Shown: piece by piece, positions 53,575 to 61,830 of the stretch
Layout of the letters: the number at the start of each line of letters is the position of its first letter
How positions within the stretch are numbered: position 1 is the stretch's first letter
Source of the DNA: Acetobacter indonesiensis
GTDB taxonomy: Bacteria; Pseudomonadota; Alphaproteobacteria; Acetobacterales; Acetobacteraceae
DNA: 64,000 nt
Direction of reading: 5' to 3'
Assembly (NCBI RefSeq): GCF_000963945.1
Contig: NZ_BAMW01000006.1
Location: forward strand, 124,001-188,000
Translations under genes and position numbers: made by a program
The notes under the pieces: model-generated
What the model was told of the DNA's origin: nothing
The model's database searches: none
What the model saw: the letters and a program-made list of their open reading frames with translations, nothing else

Positions 53575-55371
53575 TCAGAACGTCAATTCAAGGTTGCTTT
53601 GCACATAGGCCCCTGAGGATGCACCAGACTTAATCATAGCCTTGGAGGCAAAAATGTATTCTCCGTCAATACTGAGCGTGACGTGGCGTGTGGCACGCCA
53701 GGTGAAGCTGGCCTGTGGCATGGTGGCAGTGTAACCGCCCTGTGGCCTGAATTTATAGAAGGCCGTCGGGTTGGCATAAATGGCGTCATTCACACTGTTA
53801 CGCCAGATGACGGGAACCTTCATCAGCAGGGTGGTATTGGGGGTTGGGGCGATGGTTGCGATAGGACCAACGTCAATAATATTCGAGTTGCCGATATAGG
53901 TGCTCATATCCAGATAGTAGGCAGAGGGCACGAAGGGTGACAGGAAATTGCCCCAGCTACCGGTCTGGCTTTTGTTCATATTACCGCCGGAAATGTCATC
54001 AGCCTGAATACCGATGGCTGGACGTCCCCACCATTTGGCAAAACGCCATGAAACCTGTGCGTTGAAAGAGTAGGCGGATACAGGGCGCGTAGGGCCATTT
54101 TTTGCGGGACGGAATTCACCGCCCTGCCACATGCCACCCAGTGAAAATTCAAGTGGTCCTGTATTGCCCCAGATACGCATTCCGGGCGTGTCACGATGTG
54201 TGGACCCCGCGATAGAGCCTGTACCCGTCAGGCTTGGGATCGGGTTGCTGGCCAGAATGTAACCCAGATAGAAGGTATCAACAAAAACCTGACTGTTGCG
54301 GCCCATGAATGTGAAATTGGGCACAGCATACGACGTATAAGCCCCAAACAGGCGTGTGCGCCAACCTACCTGGTCATGGAACGCGGTTGTCGGGGCGTTG
54401 TTGGTCAGCGTCAGATCGAAAGCGTCAATACGGAAGCGTTTCCAGAAAGCGTAGCCTCGGAAACCGTTCCATGAATAAGGAACAGTCGGATACACGCTGC
54501 CTGCCGTAACGTAAGGGGGAGCGTCAAGGAAGGTCATACGCCCGACCATGCCGCCCACCGTTGCACCAAGCACATGTCCACGTACTTCAAGGAAAGCCTG
54601 CTGGGCGTCCAGTTTGCTGCGCCATCTGCCGCCAGCGTAGCCGTAGTAATTTATACCACCAGCCTGAGCGCTCATCAGCTCGCCATATAGACGGACATGT
54701 TCGCCCAGATGCAAATCTGCCCCTGCATTCCAGCGTAGGTTAGACCGGTATGACGGGTCTTTTTTGGTGGCCCCAAAACCAGCGCGCTGATCATAGAAGC
54801 CGTGATGACGGAAGTTGCCGCTCAATGTCAGGTAAATAGACCCGCTATTATTGAACGGAATATATTTCAGTGGGTCAGCCCAGTCGATGCGGTTACGTTT
54901 GTCGCGCAGGTTAGACCAGTCTTCTGCCCAGCGGGACACCGCATAGTAACCTACGGTACCAAAACCAGCAGCAGCCCCCGTGTTGGCGTTGAAAATACCC
55001 CACGGCCCCTGATGCAGCAGAGCAGCAGGAAGCGGCTTTAGTTCCAGAGACTGTGGCTGACCATAGGCTTCCGGACGGCTGCTGAGTGGTGGCAGCATCA
55101 TGTTATCCCAGAAGCCCGGCTGTTTCATGGGTTCCGGGTGGGCGGGAGCCGCACCATGCGGATCAACCAGAACAGATGCGGCCTTGGGATGATTAACAGG
55201 GGCGCTGGGGTGTTGGATAACCGACGTATTAGGCGACGTTTCAGCCCGCGCTGCGCCTGCGCAAAGCATGAGCGCCAGCACACTGAATGAGCCAAGCGCC
55301 AGAGGCGTGAGTGCGGATGAGAAATATCCCTGAGCATTACGGCAGGAAATGGATGTACGGGTATTTTCCAT
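53575..55371 (-). CDS. Alginate export family outer-membrane porin
   Basis: Secreted outer-membrane beta-barrel of 598 residues. Signal peptide ends near GAARAE after a long n-region. After a Pro/His linker the barrel has RWAEDWSNLRDKRNRIDWADPLKYIPFNNSGSIYLTLSGNFR (core RIDWADPLKYIPF and GSIYLTLSGNFR), the marker of the alginate_exp family, and ends with YVQSNLELTF, a terminal-phenylalanine outer-membrane signature. The family includes alginate exporters and many relatives in bacteria that make no alginate, so a general anionic porin role is equally likely. No exopolysaccharide genes flank it. Confidence 0.82.
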   Translation of the reverse strand: MENTRTSISCRNAQGYFSSALTPLALGSFSVLALMLCAGAARAETSPNTSVIQHPSAPVNHPKAASVLVDPHGAAPAHPEPMKQPGFWDNMMLPPLSSRPEAYGQPQSLELKPLPAALLHQGPWGIFNANTGAAAGFGTVGYYAVSRWAEDWSNLRDKRNRIDWADPLKYIPFNNSGSIYLTLSGNFRHHGFYDQRAGFGATKKDPSYRSNLRWNAGADLHLGEHVRLYGELMSAQAGGINYYGYAGGRWRSKLDAQQAFLEVRGHVLGATVGGMVGRMTFLDAPPYVTAGSVYPTVPYSWNGFRGYAFWKRFRIDAFDLTLTNNAPTTAFHDQVGWRTRLFGAYTSYAVPNFTFMGRNSQVFVDTFYLGYILASNPIPSLTGTGSIAGSTHRDTPGMRIWGNTGPLEFSLGGMWQGGEFRPAKNGPTRPVSAYSFNAQVSWRFAKWWGRPAIGIQADDISGGNMNKSQTGSWGNFLSPFVPSAYYLDMSTYIGNSNIIDVGPIATIAPTPNTTLLMKVPVIWRNSVNDAIYANPTAFYKFRPQGGYTATMPQASFTWRATRHVTLSIDGEYIFASKAMIKSGASSGAYVQSNLELTF

Positions 55372-55868
55372 GGTTCGTAGCTTTGAACAGTCATGTTTGG
55401 GAAAGAGAGTTTTCCGTCCGGATTTCTGGGGCCGGTGCCGGAGACTGTCTGCTGTCTGAAAAACCTGAAGGCAGGTTCAGACGGAGGCGAAGGAAAACCT
55501 TGGCCTGACGGGTGTAAGTCGGGCGACGCCGCAGACAGAGTGGGCTCTGGCTGACAGAAATGCAGAGGTAACTGACTGAACAACAGGCTCGGTCTTGGCA
55601 GAAATACGGTGCATCAGATCAGGGACCTTGGTTGGTGGCATAGTTAGGTAAAAAATCACCGGCTATGCTCTGTGGTTTTTTCTGGTCTGCACCATGCGTA
55701 TGTCTATCTTGCCGAAATGTCATCTCGCTTTTGCGTGTAGAAAAAAAATTTTAAAATACGATTTAACGGGAACTGCGTCATTCACGCACATGACGGAATG
55801 TCGCAGAAAACTGCGACACACAGGGATTTCCTCATTTTTGTTGTAACAATGGAAGCCGTATAGAAATT
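55372..55868. other. Long intergenic region before the porin gene
   Basis: About 500 bp with no credible gene; only short, unsupported frames. The porin promoter should lie here. At 55799-55818 there is a perfect 8-bp inverted repeat with AAAA centre (TGTCGCAG / CTGCGACA), and the stretch at 55740-55770 is very AT-rich. The region 55420-55560 contains GC-rich short hairpins around an AACCTGAAGGCAGGTT repeat (55463-55478). Confidence 0.5.
55799..55818. promoter_or_regulatory. Perfect inverted repeat, candidate operator
   Basis: TGTCGCAG at 55799-55806 and CTGCGACA at 55811-55818 around AAAA. No T run follows on either strand, so a protein-binding site is more likely than a terminator. Confidence 0.4.
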
Positions 55869-56393
55869 TTAGGGTGCGTTTTGGCCAGTTAGAGCCTTCA
55901 GACAGGTGTCTGCACGCACGGAAAGGTGAATATCGTGCAGGGCCGTGACGGCATTTCTGGCCCGTATCTGCCAGGAGCGTGACATGCCCTTGGCTGAGCA
56001 TACAGCCTGCGTTGTAAAATAAGAGCCTTTGTTCTGCGATGTAGAAGCCAGAACAACGGCAGGATAAAGCGGCAACGCATGGCGCATGGCCTGCTGAAGC
56101 GAACGGGCTGTGGTTGCATCTGCCAATGGCATCAACGCAGGCACGACACGGGCCGTATCTGGCTGCCCGCTAGCAACAGCCAGACGCACTTCTGACCATT
56201 TGTGGGTTTTGTTCAGTGTCTCTGCTGTCTGACGGGCACCATCTGTCTCAATCATATGCAGCAGATGGGAAGACGGAGATTCGGCAGCCTCATGCGGGAC
56301 GGCTTCCAGCGGTTGGTCACGCAGCGTTAGGGAAAAGGCTCCCCCAGCACCGGCCAGAAGAAGAAAGAGGGCCGAAAGACGAGCAAGGCGCAT
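55869..56393 (-). CDS. Small exported protein of unknown function
   Basis: 174 residues from an ATG at 56393 with AAGGAG 10 bp upstream. The N-terminus has a hydrophobic helix (LARLSALFLLLAGAGGAFSLTL) acting as signal peptide or anchor. The rest is helical and Ala/Leu-rich with two cysteines (AVCSAKG, ADTCLKAL) that could form a disulfide in the periplasm. No domain recognised. Divergent from the DUF3126 gene. Confidence 0.65.
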   Translation of the reverse strand: MRLARLSALFLLLAGAGGAFSLTLRDQPLEAVPHEAAESPSSHLLHMIETDGARQTAETLNKTHKWSEVRLAVASGQPDTARVVPALMPLADATTARSLQQAMRHALPLYPAVVLASTSQNKGSYFTTQAVCSAKGMSRSWQIRARNAVTALHDIHLSVRADTCLKALTGQNAP

Positions 56394-56694
56394 GGGGTCG
56401 GTCTCCTTTCTGGTAAAACGCTGTGATGTGCGGTTATGAACCACACAAAGCGTGGTTCGGTGCTTTTACGAGGTTGGAGTAACGCTGGCGTTATACTATC
56501 CGGCAGAAAATGGCGCGCAGAAGGCAATCACACGGAAAGGTTGCGGCGGAGCCAATAGGTAGCCTATAGCGGGCGCGATTGGTCAGGGAACAGGACAGTC
56601 CGCCCGGGTGAAAAACACAGGGGTGGGCGTTTGCCAGATGCAGCCTGCGTTCTGGCTCTGATAGTAAAACCATACCCCCGAGGATTGAGTCCCC
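56394..56694. other. Divergent intergenic region
   Basis: About 300 bp between two small divergent genes; contains the promoters. No gene or strong repeat seen. Confidence 0.35.
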
Positions 56695-56928
56695 ATGAGC
56701 GGAAGCACCCCTTCTCCTTCTGAAATTACCCGCCTGCAGACAGCGCTGCGTCGCCTGCTTGGTTCTGCTGGCCTGACGGTCAACCCGCCCCCGCGTGCTG
56801 GCATGTCTGTCGAACTGGCTGTGAATGGTGAAGTGATCGGCACGATTCACCGTGACGATGATGAAGGCGAGGTTTCCTACGCCATCAATATGGTGCTGCT
56901 GGAAGAAGATCTGCCCGCAGAAAAATAA
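56695..56928 (+). CDS. DUF3126 family protein
   Basis: 77-residue soluble protein. EITRLQTALRRLLGS, PPPRAGMSVELAVNGEVIGTIHRDDDEGEVSYAINM and LEEDLP follow the pattern of DUF3126 (family core DDDEGEVSYA), a small alphaproteobacterial family with unknown function. Monocistronic with its own terminator. Family assignment by motif memory. Confidence 0.78.
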   Translation: MSGSTPSPSEITRLQTALRRLLGSAGLTVNPPPRAGMSVELAVNGEVIGTIHRDDDEGEVSYAINMVLLEEDLPAEK

Positions 56929-56966
56929 GGTCTATAACTGCTGCCAGCAGAGATAGGCCTAAAATG

Positions 56967-57004
56967 AAAAAGGCTGTCCGGCTAAGTGCTGGGCAGCCTT
57001 TTTT
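56967..57004. terminator. Bidirectional terminator
   Basis: AAAAAGGCTG pairs with CAGCCTTTTT around a loop that can itself pair in part. Between the DUF3126 gene and the convergent DUF2939 gene. Confidence 0.85.
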
Positions 57005-57073
57005 CTTGAAGACGGTAGATGAAAGTCTAAATCGCTCAACAGCGAAAGCGTGCTGTGAGCTATTTGAGCAGCG

Positions 57074-57688
57074 TCAGGCGTTAGAGGGGCTGACCGAGGC
57101 TGTAAGTGTTGGCTGACGTTGGGTCGGGAAGGTCACTTTCGTCACTTTCCAGCGCCAACCCTGAATGCGCATTTCAATTTTCAGCGGTGTTTCGGCTTCA
57201 TGCCCCGGGAGAGGTAGGTCAGCTTCAAATTGATCAATCCGGGCAAATCGGAACGACGCCTTGCTAATCAGGGAGGAAAAAGAGGGCGCAGGCTGATGGG
57301 CGGGCAAGGTTACAGGCATGGCTTCATCAACCAGCGTGCCAAGATTTGCCTGCGTCACGTTGACATCAACAGCGTTAGACACGGCAGTGCTAGCAAAGGA
57401 CGTACCAAATTCTGGCAAATCCTCCGCTGCGGGCTGTAACAGATGCATGCCGGACAAAGCCTGCTGCTTGATGGACGCATCAAGCGACCCCCAGTTAATG
57501 ACACTCCCAAGCGTGGTCATATCATGAGACTGAAGTGAGGCCCCAACTGTCCAGAGCGTTACAAAAGGGGAGGCAAGATAGAGGCCAAAAGCAAGGGCTG
57601 ATGCTCCAACACACACTTTCCGCGCGGTCTGGCGCGGGGGCAGACTGGCTGGCCGGGCAAAGCGTCCGGGTGTGGGAAGGGCAATCAT
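57074..57688 (-). CDS. DUF2939 family membrane-anchored protein
   Basis: 204 residues. The start at the ATG 57688 has GAGGA 10 bp upstream. One membrane segment near residues 24-46 (VCVGASALAFGLYLASPFVTLW) is followed by a periplasmic domain; SPFVTLWTVGASLQSHDMTTLGSVINWGSLDASIKQ is the DUF2939 pattern of YLASPYWTLWxL...WxSLRxxxxxQ (shown by its key words). Function unknown. Confidence 0.75.
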   Translation of the reverse strand: MIALPTPGRFARPASLPPRQTARKVCVGASALAFGLYLASPFVTLWTVGASLQSHDMTTLGSVINWGSLDASIKQQALSGMHLLQPAAEDLPEFGTSFASTAVSNAVDVNVTQANLGTLVDEAMPVTLPAHQPAPSFSSLISKASFRFARIDQFEADLPLPGHEAETPLKIEMRIQGWRWKVTKVTFPTQRQPTLTASVSPSNA

Positions 57689-57869
57689 ATTATGCAATCC
57701 TCGTATGCTCGAATGGTAATTTACTCATAGCAGACGCATGGCACCCATGCATAGTTTCATGACCAATTTGTCATATTTATTTCAAGATATGACAGTGCGC
57801 TGCCGAGTGCTTAAAACGCAGGCAAAATCGGGCGTTTTGGCTCGGCTCTTGCCGAAAAGGATATGACAC

Positions 57870-58646
57870 ATGGCGCTAGAGTTCACTGAAGACGAAATTC
57901 AACGCTATTCCCGCCACATCCTGTTGCCTGAAGTAGGGGGAACCGGGCAGGCGAAACTACGAGCTTCTTCCGTGCTGATTATTGGTGCAGGGGGGCTGGG
58001 TGCGCCAGTTGCGCTGTATCTGGCTGCTGCCGGGGTCGGGCGGATCGGGCTTGTTGATGATGATGTCGTCGAACTTTCCAACCTTCAGCGACAGATTGTG
58101 CATGTCACTGATGCTGTAGGAGCGTTGAAAGTTGACTCCGCCCGCACACGGCTGGAAGCACTGAATCCCGAAGTAACCATCGAAACATGGCCCATGCGCT
58201 TGGGAGCCGAAACCGTCGATAATCTGGTGCAACGCTATGATCTGGTGTGTGACGGCTGCGATAATTTCAGCACACGCTATCTGGTGAATGCCGCGTGTGT
58301 CAGGGCGGGAAAGCCACTGGTTTCTGCTGCTGTTCAGCGGTTTGAGGGACAGCTTTCAACCTTCAAGCCCGCAGAAGGCGGACCTTGTTATCATTGTCTC
58401 TACCCCGAAACCGATGGTGTGGCGGACGGACTGAGTTGTGGTGAGGCCGGTGTCTTTGGTGCTGTTACCGGCGTGATGGGGACCTTACAGGCCACGGAAG
58501 CCCTGAAAGAATTGCTCGACATCGGAACGTCACTGGCCGGGCGATTGCTGATGTGGGATGCTCTGGCCACGCGTTTCACCACCATCGCGCTGCGACGGGA
58601 CCCGACTTGTTCCGTCTGTGGTGCCCAGCAGGACCTATCCGCATGA
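57870..58646 (+). CDS. moeB: Molybdopterin-synthase adenylyltransferase (MoeB/ThiF family)
   Basis: E1-like enzyme that adenylates the C-terminus of a ubiquitin-like sulfur carrier (MoaD or ThiS) with ATP, 258 residues. N-terminal YSRHILLPEVGGTGQAKL, ATP-binding GAGGLGAP, DDDVVELSNLQRQI, an acid D in CDGCDNF, and the zinc site cysteines CxxC at PCYHCLYP and CSVCG, with the conserved SCGEAGV segment. No rhodanese domain is attached. MoeB and ThiF are hard to tell apart; no thiamine or molybdopterin genes are next to it. Stop overlaps the DsrE-like gene. Confidence 0.87.
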   Translation: MALEFTEDEIQRYSRHILLPEVGGTGQAKLRASSVLIIGAGGLGAPVALYLAAAGVGRIGLVDDDVVELSNLQRQIVHVTDAVGALKVDSARTRLEALNPEVTIETWPMRLGAETVDNLVQRYDLVCDGCDNFSTRYLVNAACVRAGKPLVSAAVQRFEGQLSTFKPAEGGPCYHCLYPETDGVADGLSCGEAGVFGAVTGVMGTLQATEALKELLDIGTSLAGRLLMWDALATRFTTIALRRDPTCSVCGAQQDLSA

Positions 58647-59140
58647 GCACATCTTCTACCGGTTCTCACACGCCGCCACGCACGTCACATCATCAGGCGT
58701 CTATTGGCCCTTTATCGGGTGTGTCAGGTCTCTCAGCGGCTGCGGCACATGCAGAAGGTGGGCCGTATGACCTTGCGATTATGATGGTTGAGGCAGGGTA
58801 TGAACGGGTTCATGCTGCCCTGATGCTGGCAGTGACAGCCAGTGCCCTTGGGCAGCAGGTGTTGCTGTTTGGCATGGGGGCCGGGGTTACGGCTTTTTGT
58901 GAGAAATGGGACGGGTTGGAGCAACCGGAACGTGATGTTGGGCGGCAGGAAGCTGGCGTGGCAGGGGTAGAGACCCTTCGTACCGCTTTGACGGAGATGG
59001 AGGACGTGACCCTGATGGTCTGCGACTCCGGTTTGAAAGCCATGCGCGTTGCGGAAGATGCGCTGTTACCGGGTGTGGCCGTAGTCGGCCTGCCAACATT
59101 TCTGGAGAGTTCGGCTGAAGCGCGTCTGGCTGTTTTCTAA
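58643..59140 (+). CDS. DsrE-like sulfurtransferase-fold protein
   Basis: 165 residues starting by ATGA overlap with moeB. After a 35-residue low-complexity N-terminus comes a DsrE/TusD-like domain: YDLAIMMVEAGYERVHAALMLAVTASALGQQVLLFGMGAGV (key parts HAALMLAVTASALGQ and VLLFGMGAGV), VTLMVCDSGLKAMRVA with a cysteine at the position used for sulfur transfer, and PGVAVVGLPTF. Coupling to a sulfur-carrier adenylyltransferase suggests a role in sulfur mobilisation. Family placement by pattern, activity inferred. Confidence 0.75.
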   Translation: MSTSSTGSHTPPRTSHHQASIGPLSGVSGLSAAAAHAEGGPYDLAIMMVEAGYERVHAALMLAVTASALGQQVLLFGMGAGVTAFCEKWDGLEQPERDVGRQEAGVAGVETLRTALTEMEDVTLMVCDSGLKAMRVAEDALLPGVAVVGLPTFLESSAEARLAVF

Positions 59141-59228
59141 GGAAGCACATGGGTTTATGGTGGCGGGCAACTGGCTGATATCTGCAAACCTCTTGCCGTG
59201 ACAGCCCTCTCTTGGCAGGGATGCAGCC

Positions 59229-60227
59229 ATGATGTTCAGATTGCCTTCAACCTTCCGGTTTCAGTTGTTGTCCTGCGTTGCAGGCTGCGTGTTTGTCCTG
59301 TCTGGTGCCATGGCGGCGGATAAGAAGTCCGATGCGCATAAACACCACGCTCATTCTGGTGCCGCGACCCACGACGTAGCAGCCAAGAAAAAGGCTGCTA
59401 CCAAAAAAGCGGCAAAGGACAGCGCAAGCCAGAAAGAAGCGTCAGGCAAGCATGCCCATCATGATGCCAAGACGCATGATGCAAAAGGTAAAGCACATCA
59501 TGCCGCAGCCACACATGGGGCTGCACACCATATAGACAAACATAAAGCGGCAACTGCGGCCGCGGGGACCGCTGCCGGGGCAGCCGCCGCCGGTGCTGCG
59601 GCTGCTGCACCAACAGATGCGGCTGCTGCCCCCGCAGCAACGCCGCCCGAACCACCGAAAGGCACGGTGACGGGTCTGCCCTTGCCGCGCTATGCGTCCC
59701 TGCGGGCTGATGAAGTAAACATGCGGGCTGGGCCGGGCCGTCGGTTCCCCATCCTGTGGGTGTACCATCGTCGTGGCATGCCGATGCGCATTGAACGCGA
59801 ATTTGATGTGTGGCGTCTGGTGGAGGACCCGACCGGCCAGAAAGGGTGGGTGCAGCAGGCCACAATTTCTGGCGGGCGTGACTTCCTGATACCGGGGGAA
59901 CCACCGGGTGATGAAACCCCGATCCCGGAGAAAACAGACAAAAACGGCGTTAAAATTCCGCCGTCCGGGCATATGGATACCCGCGTGCTTGGGACGGTCG
60001 CGACAGCAGCTGATGCCAAAAACGTTGTGGGTGCAGTGCCGCTTTATGCCAGCGCCAGCACGGACGCGGCTGTTGTCGCTATTCTGAAACCGGGTACAGT
60101 CGGGTCAGTTAAGGAATGTGCGGCCGGGTCTGACTGGTGCAAGGTGTCAGTCAAACAATATAACGGCTGGATTTCCCGTCGTGCGATCTGGGGTGTGGAC
60201 GCGGAGGAAGCGATCTCCCCCTCCTGA
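59229..60227 (+). CDS. Exported SH3-domain protein with Lys/His/Ala-rich tail domain
   Basis: 332 residues. Signal peptide ends near GAMAAD. Residues about 30-145 are low complexity, with KKAATKKAAKD, KHAHHDAK, and long Ala runs, histone-H1-like in composition. Residues about 155-215 form one bacterial SH3 domain (ASLRADEVNMRAGPGRRFPILWVY, DVWRLVEDPTGQKGWVQ), and residues about 270-320 a second (VVGAVPLYASASTDAAVVAILKPG, WCKVSVKQYNGWISRRAIWG). Such proteins bind cell wall or peptides. Just upstream of pyruvate kinase, 35 bp apart, possibly co-transcribed. Confidence 0.85.
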   Translation: MMFRLPSTFRFQLLSCVAGCVFVLSGAMAADKKSDAHKHHAHSGAATHDVAAKKKAATKKAAKDSASQKEASGKHAHHDAKTHDAKGKAHHAAATHGAAHHIDKHKAATAAAGTAAGAAAAGAAAAAPTDAAAAPAATPPEPPKGTVTGLPLPRYASLRADEVNMRAGPGRRFPILWVYHRRGMPMRIEREFDVWRLVEDPTGQKGWVQQATISGGRDFLIPGEPPGDETPIPEKTDKNGVKIPPSGHMDTRVLGTVATAADAKNVVGAVPLYASASTDAAVVAILKPGTVGSVKECAAGSDWCKVSVKQYNGWISRRAIWGVDAEEAISPS

Positions 60228-60262
60228 AGACCGGCGGCGGGCTGAAAGGAACAGAACAGATC

Positions 60263-61699
60263 ATGCCAACAACTCACGCGTTACACTGCCGAACCAAGAT
60301 TGTGGCAACGCTCGGCCCGGTATCATCCGATTACGAGACAATCCGTGATCTGGCTCTGGCAGGGGCCGATGTGTTTCGATTCAATTTTTCCCACGGCACG
60401 CATGAAGACCATGCTGCACGTCATGCCATTGTACGCCGCGTAGAGGCCGAACTGGGTGAACCGATTGGTATTCTGGCAGATATGCAGGGGCCAAAGCTGC
60501 GGGTTGGCCCGTTTGCAGATGGCAAGGTGACGTTGAAGCCGGGAGCATCCTTCCGGTTTGATCTGTCAGAAGAACCGGGAGATGAAACCCGCGTTCGTCT
60601 GCCGCACCCTGAAATTATCAGTGTCGCAAAGCCGGGCAGCCGTCTGTTGATGGATGACGGCAAGCTGGCGGTTGTGGTTGAAAAAGTGGGGCCAGACTGG
60701 CTTGAAACGCGTGTTGAAGTGGGTGGCGTTCTCTCCAACCATAAGGGGGTTAATGTCCCTGACGTAACGCTGCCCATTCCCGCCCTGACGGCCAAGGACC
60801 GGCGAGATCTCGATTTCGCACTGGGTCTGGGGGTTGATTATGTGGCCCTTTCCTTCGTGCAGCGCCCGGAAGATGTCAGCGAAGCCCGCAGCCTGATTGG
60901 AGAACGCGCCAATCTGTTGGTGAAGCTGGAAAAACCGCAGGCGATGGATAATCTGGCGGCCATTCTGGAACTGACAGATGCCGTTATGGTGGCGCGTGGG
61001 GATCTAGGGGTCGAATTACCGCCAGAAAACGTGCCACTGGCCCAGAAGCGGATTATCCGCATGGCGCGCAAGCTGGGCAAACCGGTGGTGGTGGCCACCC
61101 AGATGTTGGAAAGCATGATTTCAGCCCCAACCCCAACCCGCGCCGAGGCATCAGACGTAGCCACAGCGGTGTTTGATGGGGCGGATGCCGTCATGCTGTC
61201 TGCTGAATCAGCTGCCGGGCAATACCCGCGCGAAGCTGTGCAGATTATGAATCGGATTATCTGGCGCATTGAGCAGGACCCGGAATGGCAGGCCTCCATG
61301 GCCATTGCTCGCCTTGCCCCTGAAGACTACGTGGCAGATGCGATTGCCAGCGCTGCCCAGCAGGTGGCTGACACCATTAAGGCCGCTGCCATTGTTGCCT
61401 ACACGCATCGTGGGGCGACAGCCTTCCGCATTGCACGCGAACGCCCGCTTTGCCCGGTTCTGGGTGTCACCCCCACCCATGAGGCCGCACGCCGTATGGC
61501 GTTGGTCTGGGGTGTCCGGGCTTTTGTGAGCGACGAGCGCAAGAAAGTCACCAGCGTGGAAGAAATGGTTGAAACCGCGCAGGACGTTGTGGCGCATGCC
61601 AAAGTAGGCAGCGCAGGCAATTCGATTGTCATTGCAGCGGGTGTGCCCTTTGGTGTTGCGGGATCAACCAACTTGTTGCGTGTGGCAAAAATTCCCTAA
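60263..61699 (+). CDS. pyk: Pyruvate kinase
   Basis: Glycolytic enzyme making pyruvate and ATP from phosphoenolpyruvate and ADP, 478 residues. CRTKIVATLGPVSSDYETI at the start, FRFNFSHGTHEDH (K and R of the active site), GPKLRVG, and metal-site MVARGDLGVELP with KPVVVATQMLESM, all typical. The C-terminal regulatory domain has AYTHRGATAFRIARERP and ends AGSTNLLRV. Short-form family member. The ATG at 60263 follows AAAGGA. Confidence 0.95.
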   Translation: MPTTHALHCRTKIVATLGPVSSDYETIRDLALAGADVFRFNFSHGTHEDHAARHAIVRRVEAELGEPIGILADMQGPKLRVGPFADGKVTLKPGASFRFDLSEEPGDETRVRLPHPEIISVAKPGSRLLMDDGKLAVVVEKVGPDWLETRVEVGGVLSNHKGVNVPDVTLPIPALTAKDRRDLDFALGLGVDYVALSFVQRPEDVSEARSLIGERANLLVKLEKPQAMDNLAAILELTDAVMVARGDLGVELPPENVPLAQKRIIRMARKLGKPVVVATQMLESMISAPTPTRAEASDVATAVFDGADAVMLSAESAAGQYPREAVQIMNRIIWRIEQDPEWQASMAIARLAPEDYVADAIASAAQQVADTIKAAAIVAYTHRGATAFRIARERPLCPVLGVTPTHEAARRMALVWGVRAFVSDERKKVTSVEEMVETAQDVVAHAKVGSAGNSIVIAAGVPFGVAGSTNLLRVAKIP

Positions 61700-61830
61700 A
61701 CCAACCCCAACCTGTGCCGCGCTTCATGCCTTATTGTCTGGGGCGCGGTGCGGAACTGTCGGGTGACACAGGCTGCATGGCACGGTATTTCCCCGCCAGA
61801 ATGAGATGGCAGAAGGCAGGAGACGAACGG

